Assembly (NCBI GenBank): GCA_033297205.1
Contig: MU859084.1
Coordinates: 62,001 to 126,000, forward strand
From: Pseudoneurospora amorphoporcata
Taxonomy: Eukaryota; Ascomycota; Sordariomycetes; Sordariales; Sordariaceae
Length of the DNA: 64,000 nt
Direction: 5' to 3'
The stretch's first letter is position 1, and each line of letters begins with the position of its first letter. Under the pieces are notes generated by a model that was not told the origin of the DNA, did no database searches, and worked only from the letters and a program-made list of their open reading frames with translations. This document shows positions 1-11,915 of the stretch, piece after piece. A program made the position numbers and the translations under genes.

Positions 1-90
1 CGCTTCGGCTTCGGCCTTTTGAGTGGCGGCGACGTTCCCTGATCGTTGGGGATGCCAACTCTTTTTCATGTTCAGATCACCGGAACCCAT
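1..90 (-). CDS. cwc25: CWC25-like pre-mRNA splicing factor, N-terminus (partial)
   Basis: Thirty codons are visible on the minus strand, starting from an ATG at 90-88 and running off the left edge. The peptide starts MGSGDLNMKKSWHPQ and continues into an Ala/Glu-rich stretch. The MGxGDLNxKKSWHP opening is the hallmark of the CWC25/Cwf25 family, a spliceosome factor that acts at the first transesterification step in the nucleus. Only the N-terminal signature is present, so the rest of the protein (usually a coiled-coil, Lys/Arg/Glu-rich region) cannot be judged. It is divergent from CSN2, with about 655 bp between the start codons, so the two probably share a promoter region. Other long minus-strand frames in this interval overlap the leader and are not part of the gene. 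Confidence 0.8.
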   Translation of the reverse strand, partial: MGSGDLNMKKSWHPQRSGNVAATQKAEAEA

Positions 91-745
91 CTTGGCGGTG
101 TTGGTGCTGCTATTGCAGCGAGCGAGTGGTGATGGTGGTGGTGTTGTTGTGGTAGTCTAAGGGGAATCGGACGGGCGATCGGGAGATGGTAGGCACGACG
201 GAATTGTCGATGGCCTGTAGGCGGATTGAGAATCGCGATTGTCGAGCTCGAGAAAGATGGGAGATGGAGATAGTTCAGGTTGTTGAGTGGCAAGGCACCT
301 GGGATGTTGTTTTGGATGCAAGGGACAATTTTTAGAAGGCAGCGAGAATGCCCCCCGGCCACTGTTGCCTGGACCTTCTTCCACTCAGGCTATGCAACTA
401 GCCAACTACACCCCAGCGGCTTGCTTTTGACGTTTGCTCAAGACGCACCCCACATCGCCCTCTCCACTTGACGAAGCTCGTCCCCACTCGAGCTTCAGCC
501 TTACCAGAGGCAGGCGCGACCACAACCCACACTAACTGCACCTGTTCGCCGTTCGCTACCTACGTACCTTTACAACACCTTTTACCACTTCACTTTCAGC
601 ACGTAGTGCTTCGTTGTATACTTGATCACTACGTACAACCACCACACAAAATCACGCATTTTTTTGTCAGCATCTCTCATTTACAATCTCCCGTCATCAA
701 AGCACCGAATCGTTTACGGCCCCGTTTACGTCAGCGACCGCGACC

Positions 746-2280
746 ATGTCCGACGACGATTTCATGCAAGACTCCGATGAGGAGTATGACTTCGAGTACG
801 AAGACGACGAGGAGGAAGACAACGGCGATGTCGACATTGAAAACAAGTATTACAATGCCAAGCAGACCAAAACATCAGATCCCGAGGAAGCTCTCCAAGA
901 GTTCCTGAGCATACCGCCTCTCGAGCCGGAGAAGGGGGACTGGGGCTTCAAAGCACTGAAACAGGCTATTAAGCTGGAATTCAAACTCAAGCGATACCAA
1001 GAGGTAGGTGCTGATACTATTGACCTAAGATAGTCTGACACAGCTGACGAATAGCATAGGCAACCGAGCACTACGAAGAACTCCTGACCTATGTCAAGTC
1101 AGCCGTGACAAGGAACTACTCCGAAAAGTCCATCGACAACATGCTCAACTACATCGAGAAAGGATACGACGATCCCAAAGCGGTGCAGTGCATCGAGAAG
1201 TTCTACTCACTCACACTCCAGTGCTTCCAAAGCACAAACAACGAGCGCCTATGGTTGAAGACGAACATCAAGCTTGCACGATTGTTGCTCGACCGCAAGG
1301 ATTACCACGCAGTCGCCCGCAAGTTGAGGGAGCTCCATAATGCCTGCCGAAAGCCCGACGGGACCGATGACCCCAGCAAGGGCACATATTCCTTGGAGAT
1401 CTACGCCCTGGAAATCCAAATGTACTCGGAAACACGCAACAACAACCAGCTCAAGGTCCTCTACCAGAAGGCGCTCAAGGTGCGGTCCGCCGTGCCCCAC
1501 CCCAAAATTCAGGGCGTCATCCGCGAGTGTGGTGGCAAGATGCACATGAGTGAGGAGAACTGGAAGGAGGCCCAGAGCGACTTCTTCGAGGCATTCCGCA
1601 ACTACGATGAAGCCGGTGACCTTCGCCGTATCCAGGTTCTTAAGTATCTACTCTTGACAACAATGTTGATGAAGTCGGACATCAACCCCTTTGACAGCCA
1701 AGAGATGAAACCCTACAGGAACGACCCTCGCATCTCCGCCATGACGGAGCTTGTGGACGCATACCAGCGCGATGATATCTACAGGTACGAGGATGTACTC
1801 CAGAAGAACACCGATCTGCTAGCCGATCCGTTCATCGCCGAGAACATTGACGAGGTCACGCGTAACATGCGCACCAAAGGAGTGGTCAAGCTTATTGCTC
1901 CATATACCCGCATGCGTGTTAGCTGGCTTGCGCAGAAGCTGCGTATTACGGAGCCGGAGGTCATGGACATCTTGAGTTTCTTGATCGTTGATGGACGGGT
2001 CAAGGGTCGCGTTGATGAGCGTAAGGGCATGCTGGAGCTTGAGTCCCGTGAAGATGCGGACCATATTCAGGGCATCACCGTTCTCTCCGAGGCTGTTGGG
2101 AATCTGTTCAATGCGGTTTTCAAGAGCACCGACGGGTTTCAGGCTAGCCAGGGGGATTTCATGAACTCCATGGTAGATCAAATGGCTCCAGGTGACCATG
2201 GCTCCTTGGACGACACAATGCGATCGATGGGCTCTGGCAAACGCGGTCGCCGCGTGGGTCTTACACAGCGGGTATATTAG
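746..2280 (+). CDS. csn-2: COP9 signalosome subunit 2 (CSN2)
   Basis: Two exons, 746-1003 and 1060-2280, give 492 residues. The 56-nt intron has donor GTAGGT, a CTGAC branch-like site and acceptor CATAG, and removing it joins KRYQE to ATEHYEELLTYVKSAVTRNYSEKSI in frame. The N-terminus is very acidic (MSDDDFMQDSDEEYDFEYE), as in animal and plant CSN2. The family blocks KGDWGFKALKQAIK, AVTRNYSEKSIDN, LEIYALEIQMY, VIRECGGKMHMSE and MLMKSDINPFDSQE are all present, followed by a PCI domain in the last third. CSN2 is a scaffold subunit of the COP9 signalosome, which removes Nedd8 from cullins and controls cullin-RING ubiquitin ligases. The C-terminal 50 or so residues are a low-complexity extension relative to the human protein. 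Start choice: the first ATG before the acidic block, in an ACCATG context. Confidence 0.95.
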
Positions 2281-4590
2281 GAAAGGGAAAGGCGCTGAGA
2301 TGTATCAAGCGGTCTCATGCCGGCTTGGTACCAGGAGTTGGGGCCCCAGTTGACCATTCCACTTCTAGAGAGTTGAGGTGATCCGGGTTAGACATTGGAA
2401 GTATGTCCTGGCGTAGGAAACAAAATAGAATAGGTATTGTCTAGTTGTCTACACCGGGAGTTAAATAGAACCCCGGCGCATAAGGAGCCATACATCAATG
2501 GCTAGCATTCATGCGGACATCTTTAAACCGGCCTTTATCATTCATTATTTTTTGATTTCTTTGTGATCACGAAGAACATACCTAGTTAGTCTGCATTTAT
2601 CCTTTTGCTTCCACGCCTGGAAGACCACGTATTCAAATTTCACATTGCCGCCATCTTCTGATTCCCCAGAGTCTTTGCATTGATGTTGTGGCTAGAGTAC
2701 ATCATCTCAACTAGTGGCTTTGAAACCCGTTTCGACCGGTTTGTCTTCCCCAACAAATTTCCGGGTGCAATGAAACAGATCGTCTTGCTCCTTGTTTCTG
2801 GGTGATTCACCGCTTCGCTACGTGAGTACCAACTGATACACTCGCAAGACTTCTCATGAACTCCCTCCCTGTTAAGTTCTCCCTCGGATCCCTTGTTCCT
2901 TCCCCTCGTTAGCCAACATGAAATGCTACAGTAGAGGCAGGCAGGAGCCTTTGCGAGACGGAGGCACCTGGGATCATTGCACCTACCTATTTAGCCAACA
3001 CCTGGCAGCTGCCTTACACATCGCACCTTCTATCTCTCTGCCCAAGAGGCGTTGCTTCTTCCAACAAAACCATTCACTCCCGGGACAAGCCGTAACCCAC
3101 GTCACACCAAGGGGGTCACTACCTTATTCAACGCCTCTTTTCAACCGTATCGTGATCGTGAACCGAAAGACAGGGACCCCGTGCTAGTACATTCACCATG
3201 CAGGAGTGTCTCTGTTTCTGTTAAGATCTTTACCCACGTCTGGTCGTCTGCCAATGTGCCGTAACTGATCGTGAGTGATTTGCTTCCGTGAAGGTAGTAT
3301 TGCGTTTTGGACCAGTGGACCATGATTAGACATAACAACAGGCATTGCTCAGACCTGAGCATATCCGCTACTATATCAGTTTTCAAGCAACTGACAGACT
3401 GTCCATCCGTCTCGAAATGATCTATATGTGATGGGCGTTACCTATGCTACACTATCTAGCTCGCTGGAATTTCTTGACCCCTTGTACCTGTTTCTGGCAG
3501 CACAAGTCATGACTTCAGGGCACTGCGACCAAGGGGCGGGGTCATAAACAACAAATCTTGGTTGTCGTTGTACACACCTTCACTCAATACCTTACATACA
3601 TATGCTCTAGGAAGCTGGGGTTATATATTACCAGATATCGAGACACGGGAAGGGAAGTTGAGAGAGATTTATCGGGAAGGGAAAAGGTGATACCTCTCTC
3701 TGTGCAACTATGAATTGTTGGGGTCTTTCCTACACCAGGTACATATGTCTTGTTTCTTGTCTGGCTCGGTTCTATCGGTTGGCGGTTCGGTAGATACAGA
3801 CATTAACCTTTTGAGTGCATGTACAATGAGTGTCTGAGGCATCACGCAATACGCAGTACAGCGGCGGCATCTGTGATTTATGGAACACAACCAAGTCTGG
3901 GTAAATAGGTAGGTTCTTTTCTTTCGATGTCACGGCCTACTATACGATAAATTGGTCTTACGTACTACAACCCTACTCTACCTACCGAACCGAAGGTAAG
4001 GGTAATTTGGTCACTGAATTGTTTGAATCTAGGCAACGGTTTTAGAGTGTGTGAGCGGCTGAGTTGAGTACTTGCTTCTATAGTCCTATGTGTGTAGCTG
4101 CACGAGAGGGAATAGGGAGAAACTCGGTAAACTCGTAGGAAACGATCCATAGCAGACACTCACACAAAGGCCTCCCGGTGCCTCCCGGTGCCTCCCGTTC
4201 GAGGCAAGCAAAGATGAAAAAAGGCAGCCAAGGCAGAGAAGGGAACACGGGCACAACGGGAGACAGGCAACATATGAAGGGCTGTCACCAAGAAAGATCA
4301 AGGGGCCAAGGTAGGACGATGAAGACGGAAACGCGGGATAGGTGGGACAAGCTTCTGCAAGGACGGGAGCTCGCAGTATGTGCCATAAAACGTGACTCGG
4401 AGTGCCAATTCTTGCCGTGATTTTGTTGCTTTGAGGAGACTGGGGGGCCGGCAACCTTTGAGGTGAAGGGAGATGAAAGGGATATTGTGGAAGAGGACAG
4501 GTGATACAAACGGGGCATTTAATTTTCTCGCTCTCCTTCACCTTTGTCATGTCCATTTTGGGCAAAGGACTCGTGAATGCCACCACTGGT
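2281..4590. other. Intergenic region 3' of CSN2; no gene recognised
   Basis: No open frame here has a recognisable domain or convincing exon structure. A 10-bp unit (CCTCCCGGTG) is repeated three times at 4171-4200, the last copy imperfect. The rest is unique sequence with scattered pyrimidine-rich tracts. Confidence 0.5.
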
Positions 4591-4605
4591 CAATACAGTA
4601 TAAGA

Positions 4606-4900
4606 CTGGTTTGTTTGTTAGTTTGGTTCTTCGAATATAGGTCGAATAGGGGAGAAATTGAGCTCTTATTGGCCTTCTTCTAGCTTTCGTTTGAAGGCAC
4701 TAACATTGTGACTAGGGTATAAAACGCTATAGAAGCCTCTTATACCTCTCTCCGTCTCTTCTCAAAGCCTTTAGGATAGGAAGATATAAGAAGGCAGTCT
4801 CTTATAATACCCATCCGCTCGAACCCGAATACTTTTCTACTCTTAATAGCTCGAAAGGTGGAACTAGGCGTTTTTTGTACCAAACTAACAAACATACCAG
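4606..4900. mobile_element. TIR element copy 1 (MITE-like, about 295 bp)
   Basis: The left end at 4606 begins CTGGTTTGTTTGTTAGTTTG and the right end at 4879-4900 is its reverse complement with one mismatch over 22 bp. A second, diverged copy lies 51 bp downstream (4952-5259). There is no coding capacity. The copies share internal blocks: 'CCTCTTATAC(C/T)TCTCTCCGTCT', 'AGATATAAGA' and 'GGCGTTTTTTGTACC'. This copy is the more AT-rich, and many differences are transitions, as RIP would cause. I could not define a clear target-site duplication. Homology between copies seems to continue about 20 bp outside the inverted ends, so this could be a tandem duplication containing an older element rather than two insertions. 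Confidence 0.6.
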
Positions 4901-4951
4901 GGCTAGATTATAAATCGCAACGATATGCCAATAATATCATACAATACAATA

Positions 4952-5259
4952 CTGGTTTGTTTGTTAGTTTGGTTCTTCGGCCATAGGTTAAGCAGGGGAG
5001 ATCTGGAGCTCTCATTAGCCTTGAAAGAGAGAAATCGTCTTCCGTTTGAAGTGTTATGGGTTAATTGCAAGGGTTGAAAACGCCTCTTATACTTCTCTCC
5101 GTCTGCTTTCCGTCTGCTCTCAAGGCCTTTGGGAACGAGAAGATATAAGAGAGCAGGCCCCAACAGCACCCATCCGCCCCAAACCTAAATGCTTTTCCAT
5201 TTCTAGTGCCTCGAGAGTGGAACTTGGCGTTTTTTGTACCAGACTAACAAACAAACCAG
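4952..5259. mobile_element. TIR element copy 2 (MITE-like, about 308 bp)
   Basis: The left end at 4952-4973 and the right end at 5238-5259 form a 22-bp inverted repeat with one mismatch, nearly identical to the ends of copy 1. Internally it has an insertion relative to copy 1 around a duplicated 'TCCGTCTGCT' segment. It is less AT-rich than its neighbour. It has no open frame of its own. Right-flank sequences of the two copies also match (GGYTAGATTRTAWATCG), which supports duplication of a larger unit. Confidence 0.6.
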
Positions 5260-8200
5260 GGTTAGATTGTATATCGAAAAGGGGTAACGGCAAGTTGGCG
5301 AAATCGCCAACGGCGTGTGAAATTCTTTTTGACACGCACAGCTCAGCACATTCCAGGACGGTTGTAGCCGAAGAAATCGGTTGCTTGCACGCAGCACAAG
5401 GCGCACTCGGACCGGATGCAAATACCAGTTCCCTCGGGGCCAATGTCATGCCCGTTTTTGCCTTGGCCTGGTTGCATCACCAGTGACCCCGGGGCGCGGG
5501 CGGTTGGTTGCGGGCCCGCTTGCAGATCTCCCCCGGCGTCTGGGCTGTTTTTCTCTTTGCTTTTTGCCGCTATTTCCTCCTCGTCATCATCTAGAATCGA
5601 TAATGGAGTGGCTCAGTGATGTTTGTCCCTGATCTTCACTCATGGGAATCGGTGATAAGGGTCCTCCGAGTCGAACAATACAACACCACAGTGAGACCTG
5701 CGTTTTTAACCTGTATCAGACCCTCTTCAGCATGGTTTCTGATCAGTACACTGGTATTCTGCAGCGGGCCATCGTGGTCGTAGGCAGCACCGGACACAAA
5801 GTTCCTGATCATTCTAAGCCAACGAGTGAGGACTGCGGCAAGCCGTTCGGTTAGGCCTCCATACCTAGCCATGCATGGCCGGTCAACCTCTCAACTGGCC
5901 AAAAAGGCAGGATGTTACTGTAGCATAAGAATACGTTAACCAGAGAAGTCCATAACAGGGAAGAGCCCGATCAGACCTCGCGGGTTTGACTGGTCGATGT
6001 TCCGCGTATGTAGGTTTCAGAGATGCCGGCCGGCTATGGGAAAAGATGGTACCCAAAATCGATAGCGGTAAAGTGTAATTAGTGATTTGTAGGTAGAAGT
6101 CTCAGCAGTGTGATTGCATGCGTTACCGAGAGGCTGCGGGCGGGGAACGGGACAAGCCTACCATGCCTCCAGTTGTCTGAGGAAGTTTGATATTGAAACT
6201 CGACCAATGCTTCTGTGATGCATGACAACGAAGCTGAGTGTTGCCATCGCACAAATCTGGTCCAACTTTGGCTGTGTCCAGTACGACTTTCATTGTTCGC
6301 AATGGAACGGAGCTAGAGGCAAGTAGGCAGGTAACACTCCAACGCGGGAAGCCACAGGTCTTCGGGAGAGTGAAAACAACATATTCCATCACACACCTCA
6401 CACAGTACCTCGATGTATATGGATGGATGCCGTGCGCGGTTTCCCCTAGTCTCAGGAAGGCAGCGCAAGCTAATAATAAGCGGGAAAAGAGCGAACGTGA
6501 TGGGATCATCATCAAGGATGCCTGCCCGTCCCGCCTGCTACCATCTGTGCCTGTCTCGTATCCATCTACGACGTTGATTGAGTGGTAGGAATTTGTTCAA
6601 TAAAATCGTCAGCAGGGGAACAGGAACAATTTCACTTCAGGCGGTCAGTTCTGATTGTTCGGAGTTTTCATCTTCACAGACCATCAACTGGTTGGAATAA
6701 AGAGACGTTGGATGGTCCGAGCGGCATGTGCGCATCACAAATATTGGTAATGCTACAATTAAATTGCCTGCAATGGTACAGCGAGCTGCATGAACATGAC
6801 CAGAAACCATATATTACTGTACGGAAATACACATCCGGTTTTCGGTTCTGGGACTCGCAGTTTGCAGTTTGCAACTACCTCTTTCCACTTGCATCCATTT
6901 CCATCCCCACCGCACCTTCTTCACAAGCGACGTCGTCTTCTTCGGAGCAACAACGACCAACCCCCAAGTGTCCTCTTCTGTCATCTTCACCCATCCCGTC
7001 TTCTAGATCCTACATTTTAGAGCAATGGGAACACACGCATTGACACCCACAACATCTCCCCACCTTCCGATCCATCAAAGAGTTCGGAACAGGAGCTCTA
7101 CCTACCTCAGCAGCCCAGCACCCAGTATTATCACCATTGTGTCGCACTCACCCTCACACTTCTACCCCGCCATGTCGTAGCGAAGCGGAGGTTCAATTGC
7201 ATAGCGTTCCGCTGCAGATGTCATTGTCCATCATCATCATCATGGACGTCGGTTTGTTGTCGTGAGGAGGATGATGAGGTTGGATCGAGGATGGATGTCA
7301 TCTTGTCTCCGCATCCTCCCCTTGTCTGCCCACGCCACCATCCAACAGGCGAGTCTGGGGAAGATGCCTGCTCTTTCACAAGGACCCATCCATCTTTCGT
7401 TGAACCGTTGCGTTTGAAGGAGCTCCCTCCCCCGGACCCGCACGACTTGGCGACAGTATCTGCTGCCAAAGTCAATGATAGCCTCCAAATCCTGCCTTCG
7501 ACAGAAAAGGCATCCACGGCGTTCTTCAATCTGGGAAGCAGTGTCATCATCACCGGATTTATACCCTAAAACCCCATTACATACATGATATGTGTTATGG
7601 TGAAACCCCAGTTGACGACGGACGAGGTCGCGCTCCAGCCGTGTTCCGGTTTTGCCGCCCCTTTTAAAGGACCACCATGAGCGCTGCTGCCATGACGACT
7701 TCTCTCGACGCTTGTCCCGCTTTCACGCAGGGAGTTTCTTGGCACAGGTCGATGGTCCGTCATTGGCAGAAAGTGTAAGCCACCTTTGGGTAAACACTCT
7801 CCTGGATTGGCCTTCATCTACGACGGCAGTCCTCCTCAGCGCAGATACTCGTACGCCAGCAGAAGCACGACGTGATGCTGTCCTGCGCATGAGATCTGAG
7901 GAACATGTCATCAACTTGATCCTTGTTCTTGTTCAACCCCACGTTTTCAGCCGGCCACCGCCATACATGTTATGTGGCAAGTCAACTTGACAAGTCACTC
8001 CAGGCGGCAAACATATGGTCCGTGAGAAAATGACAACATCATAGCTTACGGGTAAGCGACCGAGGTACCTTGAAGAGTATAATATCGCAGAGCACGAGAG
8101 AAATACAAGGGGACAGGCGGTACATGGCTACCCACCAATGTCTCACATTTCATGCGTTTTGAGCCAGCAGGCCTTGCAATGGCCATTCTTCAGAATTCTT

Positions 8201-10151
8201 GGACATTTCTGCTTAGCTCAACTCCAACGGTCCCATGAGCTTGGAACCAGCATCGAGCCCAATCAGCGGATTGACCACAGCCGTTCCCCTTCATTCATTA
8301 CTTCCAACTTTCACCACCTGAACCCTTTTCCTTCCTCGCGCCCATAGCATGTTGCATTCAAGAACCTCACCAACTTTGGTTGCAATCTTGGCTTATCCGT
8401 GCCACATATCGGCATGATTTGCTTTGTTGTTGGTCTGGGGAATATAACGGGCTGAGCTTACATAACTTTCAAGCTAATATCACACACAAACTGTTGACAG
8501 GTGAAATTCCCACCATATCGACGTGGACCTCTCTGTAACGGCATGGATGTAGCTGCGCTACCGAAACTGGGGATGAAAGCCAACTTATCTCACCAATTGC
8601 ATCATAGGAAGTGGCGAACCTTCTACATCTGGGCCAATATGATGATGCCCACAAACCAAGCCGGTCTGATACTTCAGACATGAGCGTACATATGTCCGGT
8701 ATATCATCGCTCTTATGGTTATGGACTACCGGCGTTGGGTATCGAAAGGGTCTCCAAATTCAATAACCCCCCTCTTGCGGACTCTGGAGACCGTGCCACC
8801 CCTGTGCATACTTACTACTCCCCGTGGGCGCATCAACCTACTCGAGATCCCAACATACCGGTATATCTCGCTGGCCGTTTGAAGCGTGGTGACGGGAGAG
8901 TGGGTTTGGGCGGTGCTGTGTCACTTGAAGTTCGGCTCAAGTACCAGACTGTCTGAAACTCTATCAAATTTATGGAAAGGCTCTGCCACTCATGTTAGAT
9001 TGAGCCCCCTTCCTCATTGAAAGCTCTAACTAATCATCTAGTGGAAATACGTGGAAACACAAGTGTCGTGGATAAGCCGGCATCCCGATATTCCTAGCCC
9101 GGGTATTGGTCATTTCAATCGGTTGCTCGACTGGCAAAGGGGCTCCGTACAAGGCAGGTACCCTTTCCCACCAGAAGACGCGGATGTGCGAAGCGGCACA
9201 GACAACTCCTATCAATGACCTGGCACGAGGGACTTGAAGGGTCTGGCCCTAAATGTATTCACACCGTCGCATCGTGCTACCTTGTGCCAATGCCCTGCCT
9301 GGCCTGAGCGAAGACATCCAATGATCTATCATGCAAGGCAAGAAAGGAGACGAAAAGGCGTATCTCGACAGCACATAATATCACTTCGCCAGACAGCTTC
9401 AATGTGAAGGGGATCAGTCGACGTGATATTTCTTAGCATCAGGGTAAGCACACCACCTCCAAGCAGCTTTCAGACTAAAGCAGGTAAAGGGTTCGCTACC
9501 GTGCAACGAAGGTCAATACACATGCAGTTAAAAGACGCCAACAGCGATCACCAGTAGAGCATGACGCTCCGCACTCCCCTATTCCAGAGCCCTTCGGAAG
9601 GCGTTCAACCATTCTTGCAATGGTTTCGGCAAGTAGAGGTTCCAAAGGCTCCAGCCAGGCATAGTGAATTCCGGGAATTACGAATCGATACAACTCGGAG
9701 CCCTAGCTATTCTGCTGACTGAGCCTGGCCGGTCGATTCCAGAAACAAGACAAGTTAGAGGGGTGTCGATAGCATTTCAGCAATCAAGAGACAATGTCAC
9801 CCTAGAAACACCAGCTTGCCCAGCTCCCCAGGCCTCACGGTGTTTCGCAGCGGCCCTCCAGCATTGGCGTCTGGGATCAGGGGCCAAGAAACATGCGCTA
9901 GAGCGAAAGGCTTCAGGGCAGCGAGGTAGCTCGCTCTCGCTCATCACACACAGGCAAAGAAGAGGATCAGCGAGTCCAACAGGTATGTACACTAAAGAGC
10001 TCCATAAACCTGACCAAGCTTCATTGGAGATATACAACACCAACCCCGTTCTCTTTCTTTCCAATCACCACACAACCGTTGCAATCACCATAACCTTACC
10101 CCTTCTGTTTAAATTGTCAACAGGGCTGCAAGCAAAGTACAGGGGCGGATG

Positions 10152-10182
<31 letters not shown>

Positions 10183-11915
10183 AGAGGAGGCCAGAAGACA
10201 CCAGGCACGCCGGGGCCCCGTCATGTTGCAGAAACCACGGGGCCATGGTGCCGCCAAGACGTCGCTATCCGGGGGCCAATGCGTTTGCTGGTCGCCTAGG
10301 GTTGGTTGGCTGACTCCCGTAGCTTTTGCGGGAAACCGAATGGTTCCCTTTTTTTGTGTTTCCCTCTCACCAAGTTCTCCCCCCTTTGTACAGCCGGGAT
10401 CCGTTGCGGACGACTACATGAAGCTGCCGAGCAGCACATAAATTTTTTCCTGATCCCGAGTGGTAATAATACGTGGGCTTTCTTCTTCGTCACAGATTGG
10501 GAAACCCGAGTTGGACAAGAGGAGCTGAATCGTTGGGAAGTTACCACAGGTCGATTCGAGTCGCTGCCCGCTTGACCTGATAAACACTGGCTGGGGGCCT
10601 TCTGGCCCGGATTGCAGAAGCCAGAAAGTAATCTAAGCAACCAGCAACGACATCGTGGTGAAGAACTGATGGTGGATGAGAGGAAGAAGGATGGGCAGCG
10701 GACAGCCAGTAACCACCGGGCCAAACGGCCAACGGCGAATAGGACAGCCACAGCAAAGAAAGCAATAATAAACTGCAACCTATTGTACAGTCTGGTCAGT
10801 GGTCCATCCTGGATGGCATGGCACCGCACCGCCTGTCCCCACCCGTGGTGAGAGGTACTGCGTAGCCGTAGGGGGTGGTCGGCCGGCTGGTACTGAGCGT
10901 TCTTGGGGGGTGTGTGGTGTGTGTGTGTGTCCCTGTGTGTGTTTGGTACTAATGTATGTATGTGGTGAGTATTTTGGGAACTTGGTCTCTTTTACCTTGT
11001 TCCCGTCGTATTCTTTTCCCCAGAAGGCCGTTGCAACTTGCCCGGCCTCGTCTCTCTGCGAGCGAGCCCCGGATATACATACTTTTACTGCCCTTCTGCC
11101 GTTTCTTGGTCCCCTTGGCTTTCTCCCGCTTCGCTTCTGCTTCCCCCTTCGCTCCGCTTTACCTCTTTTATACACTTGGCCTGCCCTCCACAACTCATTC
11201 CCCCGCTCACCACTCGTATCTCCGTTTGCTTGTTCGGATTCGTGATGAGGCAGTGTTTTGACTGTTTTCTATTGCGAAACGAAGTCGGTCGTTGCCTCTG
11301 TCCTTCCCTGCCTTCAATCCTGTCTTTCGTTACTCAACCAAGTAAACTCTCCTCCCTGTCCGTCTGGTCTGATTTGGTCCATTCGCAGTCCTACAGTCCT
11401 TTCGACGCAGAATTGTCATCGTTGCTGTCTATACAGAGGTGGACTGAAGGCCAAGCATTCGAATAAGTCGCGCTGCTGTGGACTCCCTCTGCCCCCCTCG
11501 GGTTTTCCGTGTGGCTTCTTCCGGCGCTCAGCAATTCGACATCAACAGCAACAAGATTCACCATACCTACCTAATTCATCTCCTCATCTGGCTATTCGCA
11601 GTACGACTCGCAGTACGACCACCGTGTCGATCCAGACTCCTACCACATCCGGCAACGTCTACCATACCCACTCCACACGTTTTACAGAACAGAACACAGG
11701 CATTCCTGGATCGACGACGGCCTTTGACGGGGAAGTTTGCGTGATCCAGAAGTGGGAACCTACCCGACCCCTCGAGTTGAGCTGTCAGCTCGCCGATACG
11801 CTAAGGTTCTAGCCCCGAACGATTATTGTCTTGTCGGGATCCCCCTCCCCAACCGCAAGCGACGATAACAGCTTCTCGGTTGCCTACATCAACTTCACAA
11901 AGATAAACAGTCGAC
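5260..11915. other. Long intergenic stretch and otubain leader; no gene supported
   Basis: About 6.6 kb without a recognisable gene. Several open frames of 70-180 codons occur, but none has a domain I recognise, and most overlap other frames or lack an ATG start. The last kilobase (about 10.9-11.9 kb) is pyrimidine-rich with many short upstream ATGs and is probably promoter and leader of the otubain gene. It contains a (GT)n tract at about 10917-10940. Confidence 0.45.
10152..10184 (+). repeat. Poly(A) tract
   Basis: An A-homopolymer tract of about 31 bases is interrupted by one G near its middle and runs into GAGGAGG. It is a simple repeat with no coding role. It could be the tail of an old retro-inserted sequence, but no upstream retroelement was recognised. 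Confidence 0.85.

Noticed and set aside
468..908. 146-codon plus-strand frame overlapping the CSN2 start
   Set aside because: It overlaps the first CSN2 exon in another frame and has no domain; CSN2 homology is decisive.
9664..10152. 162-codon plus-strand frame ending at the poly(A) tract
   Set aside because: It lacks an ATG start, shows no domain, and its last third is low-complexity.
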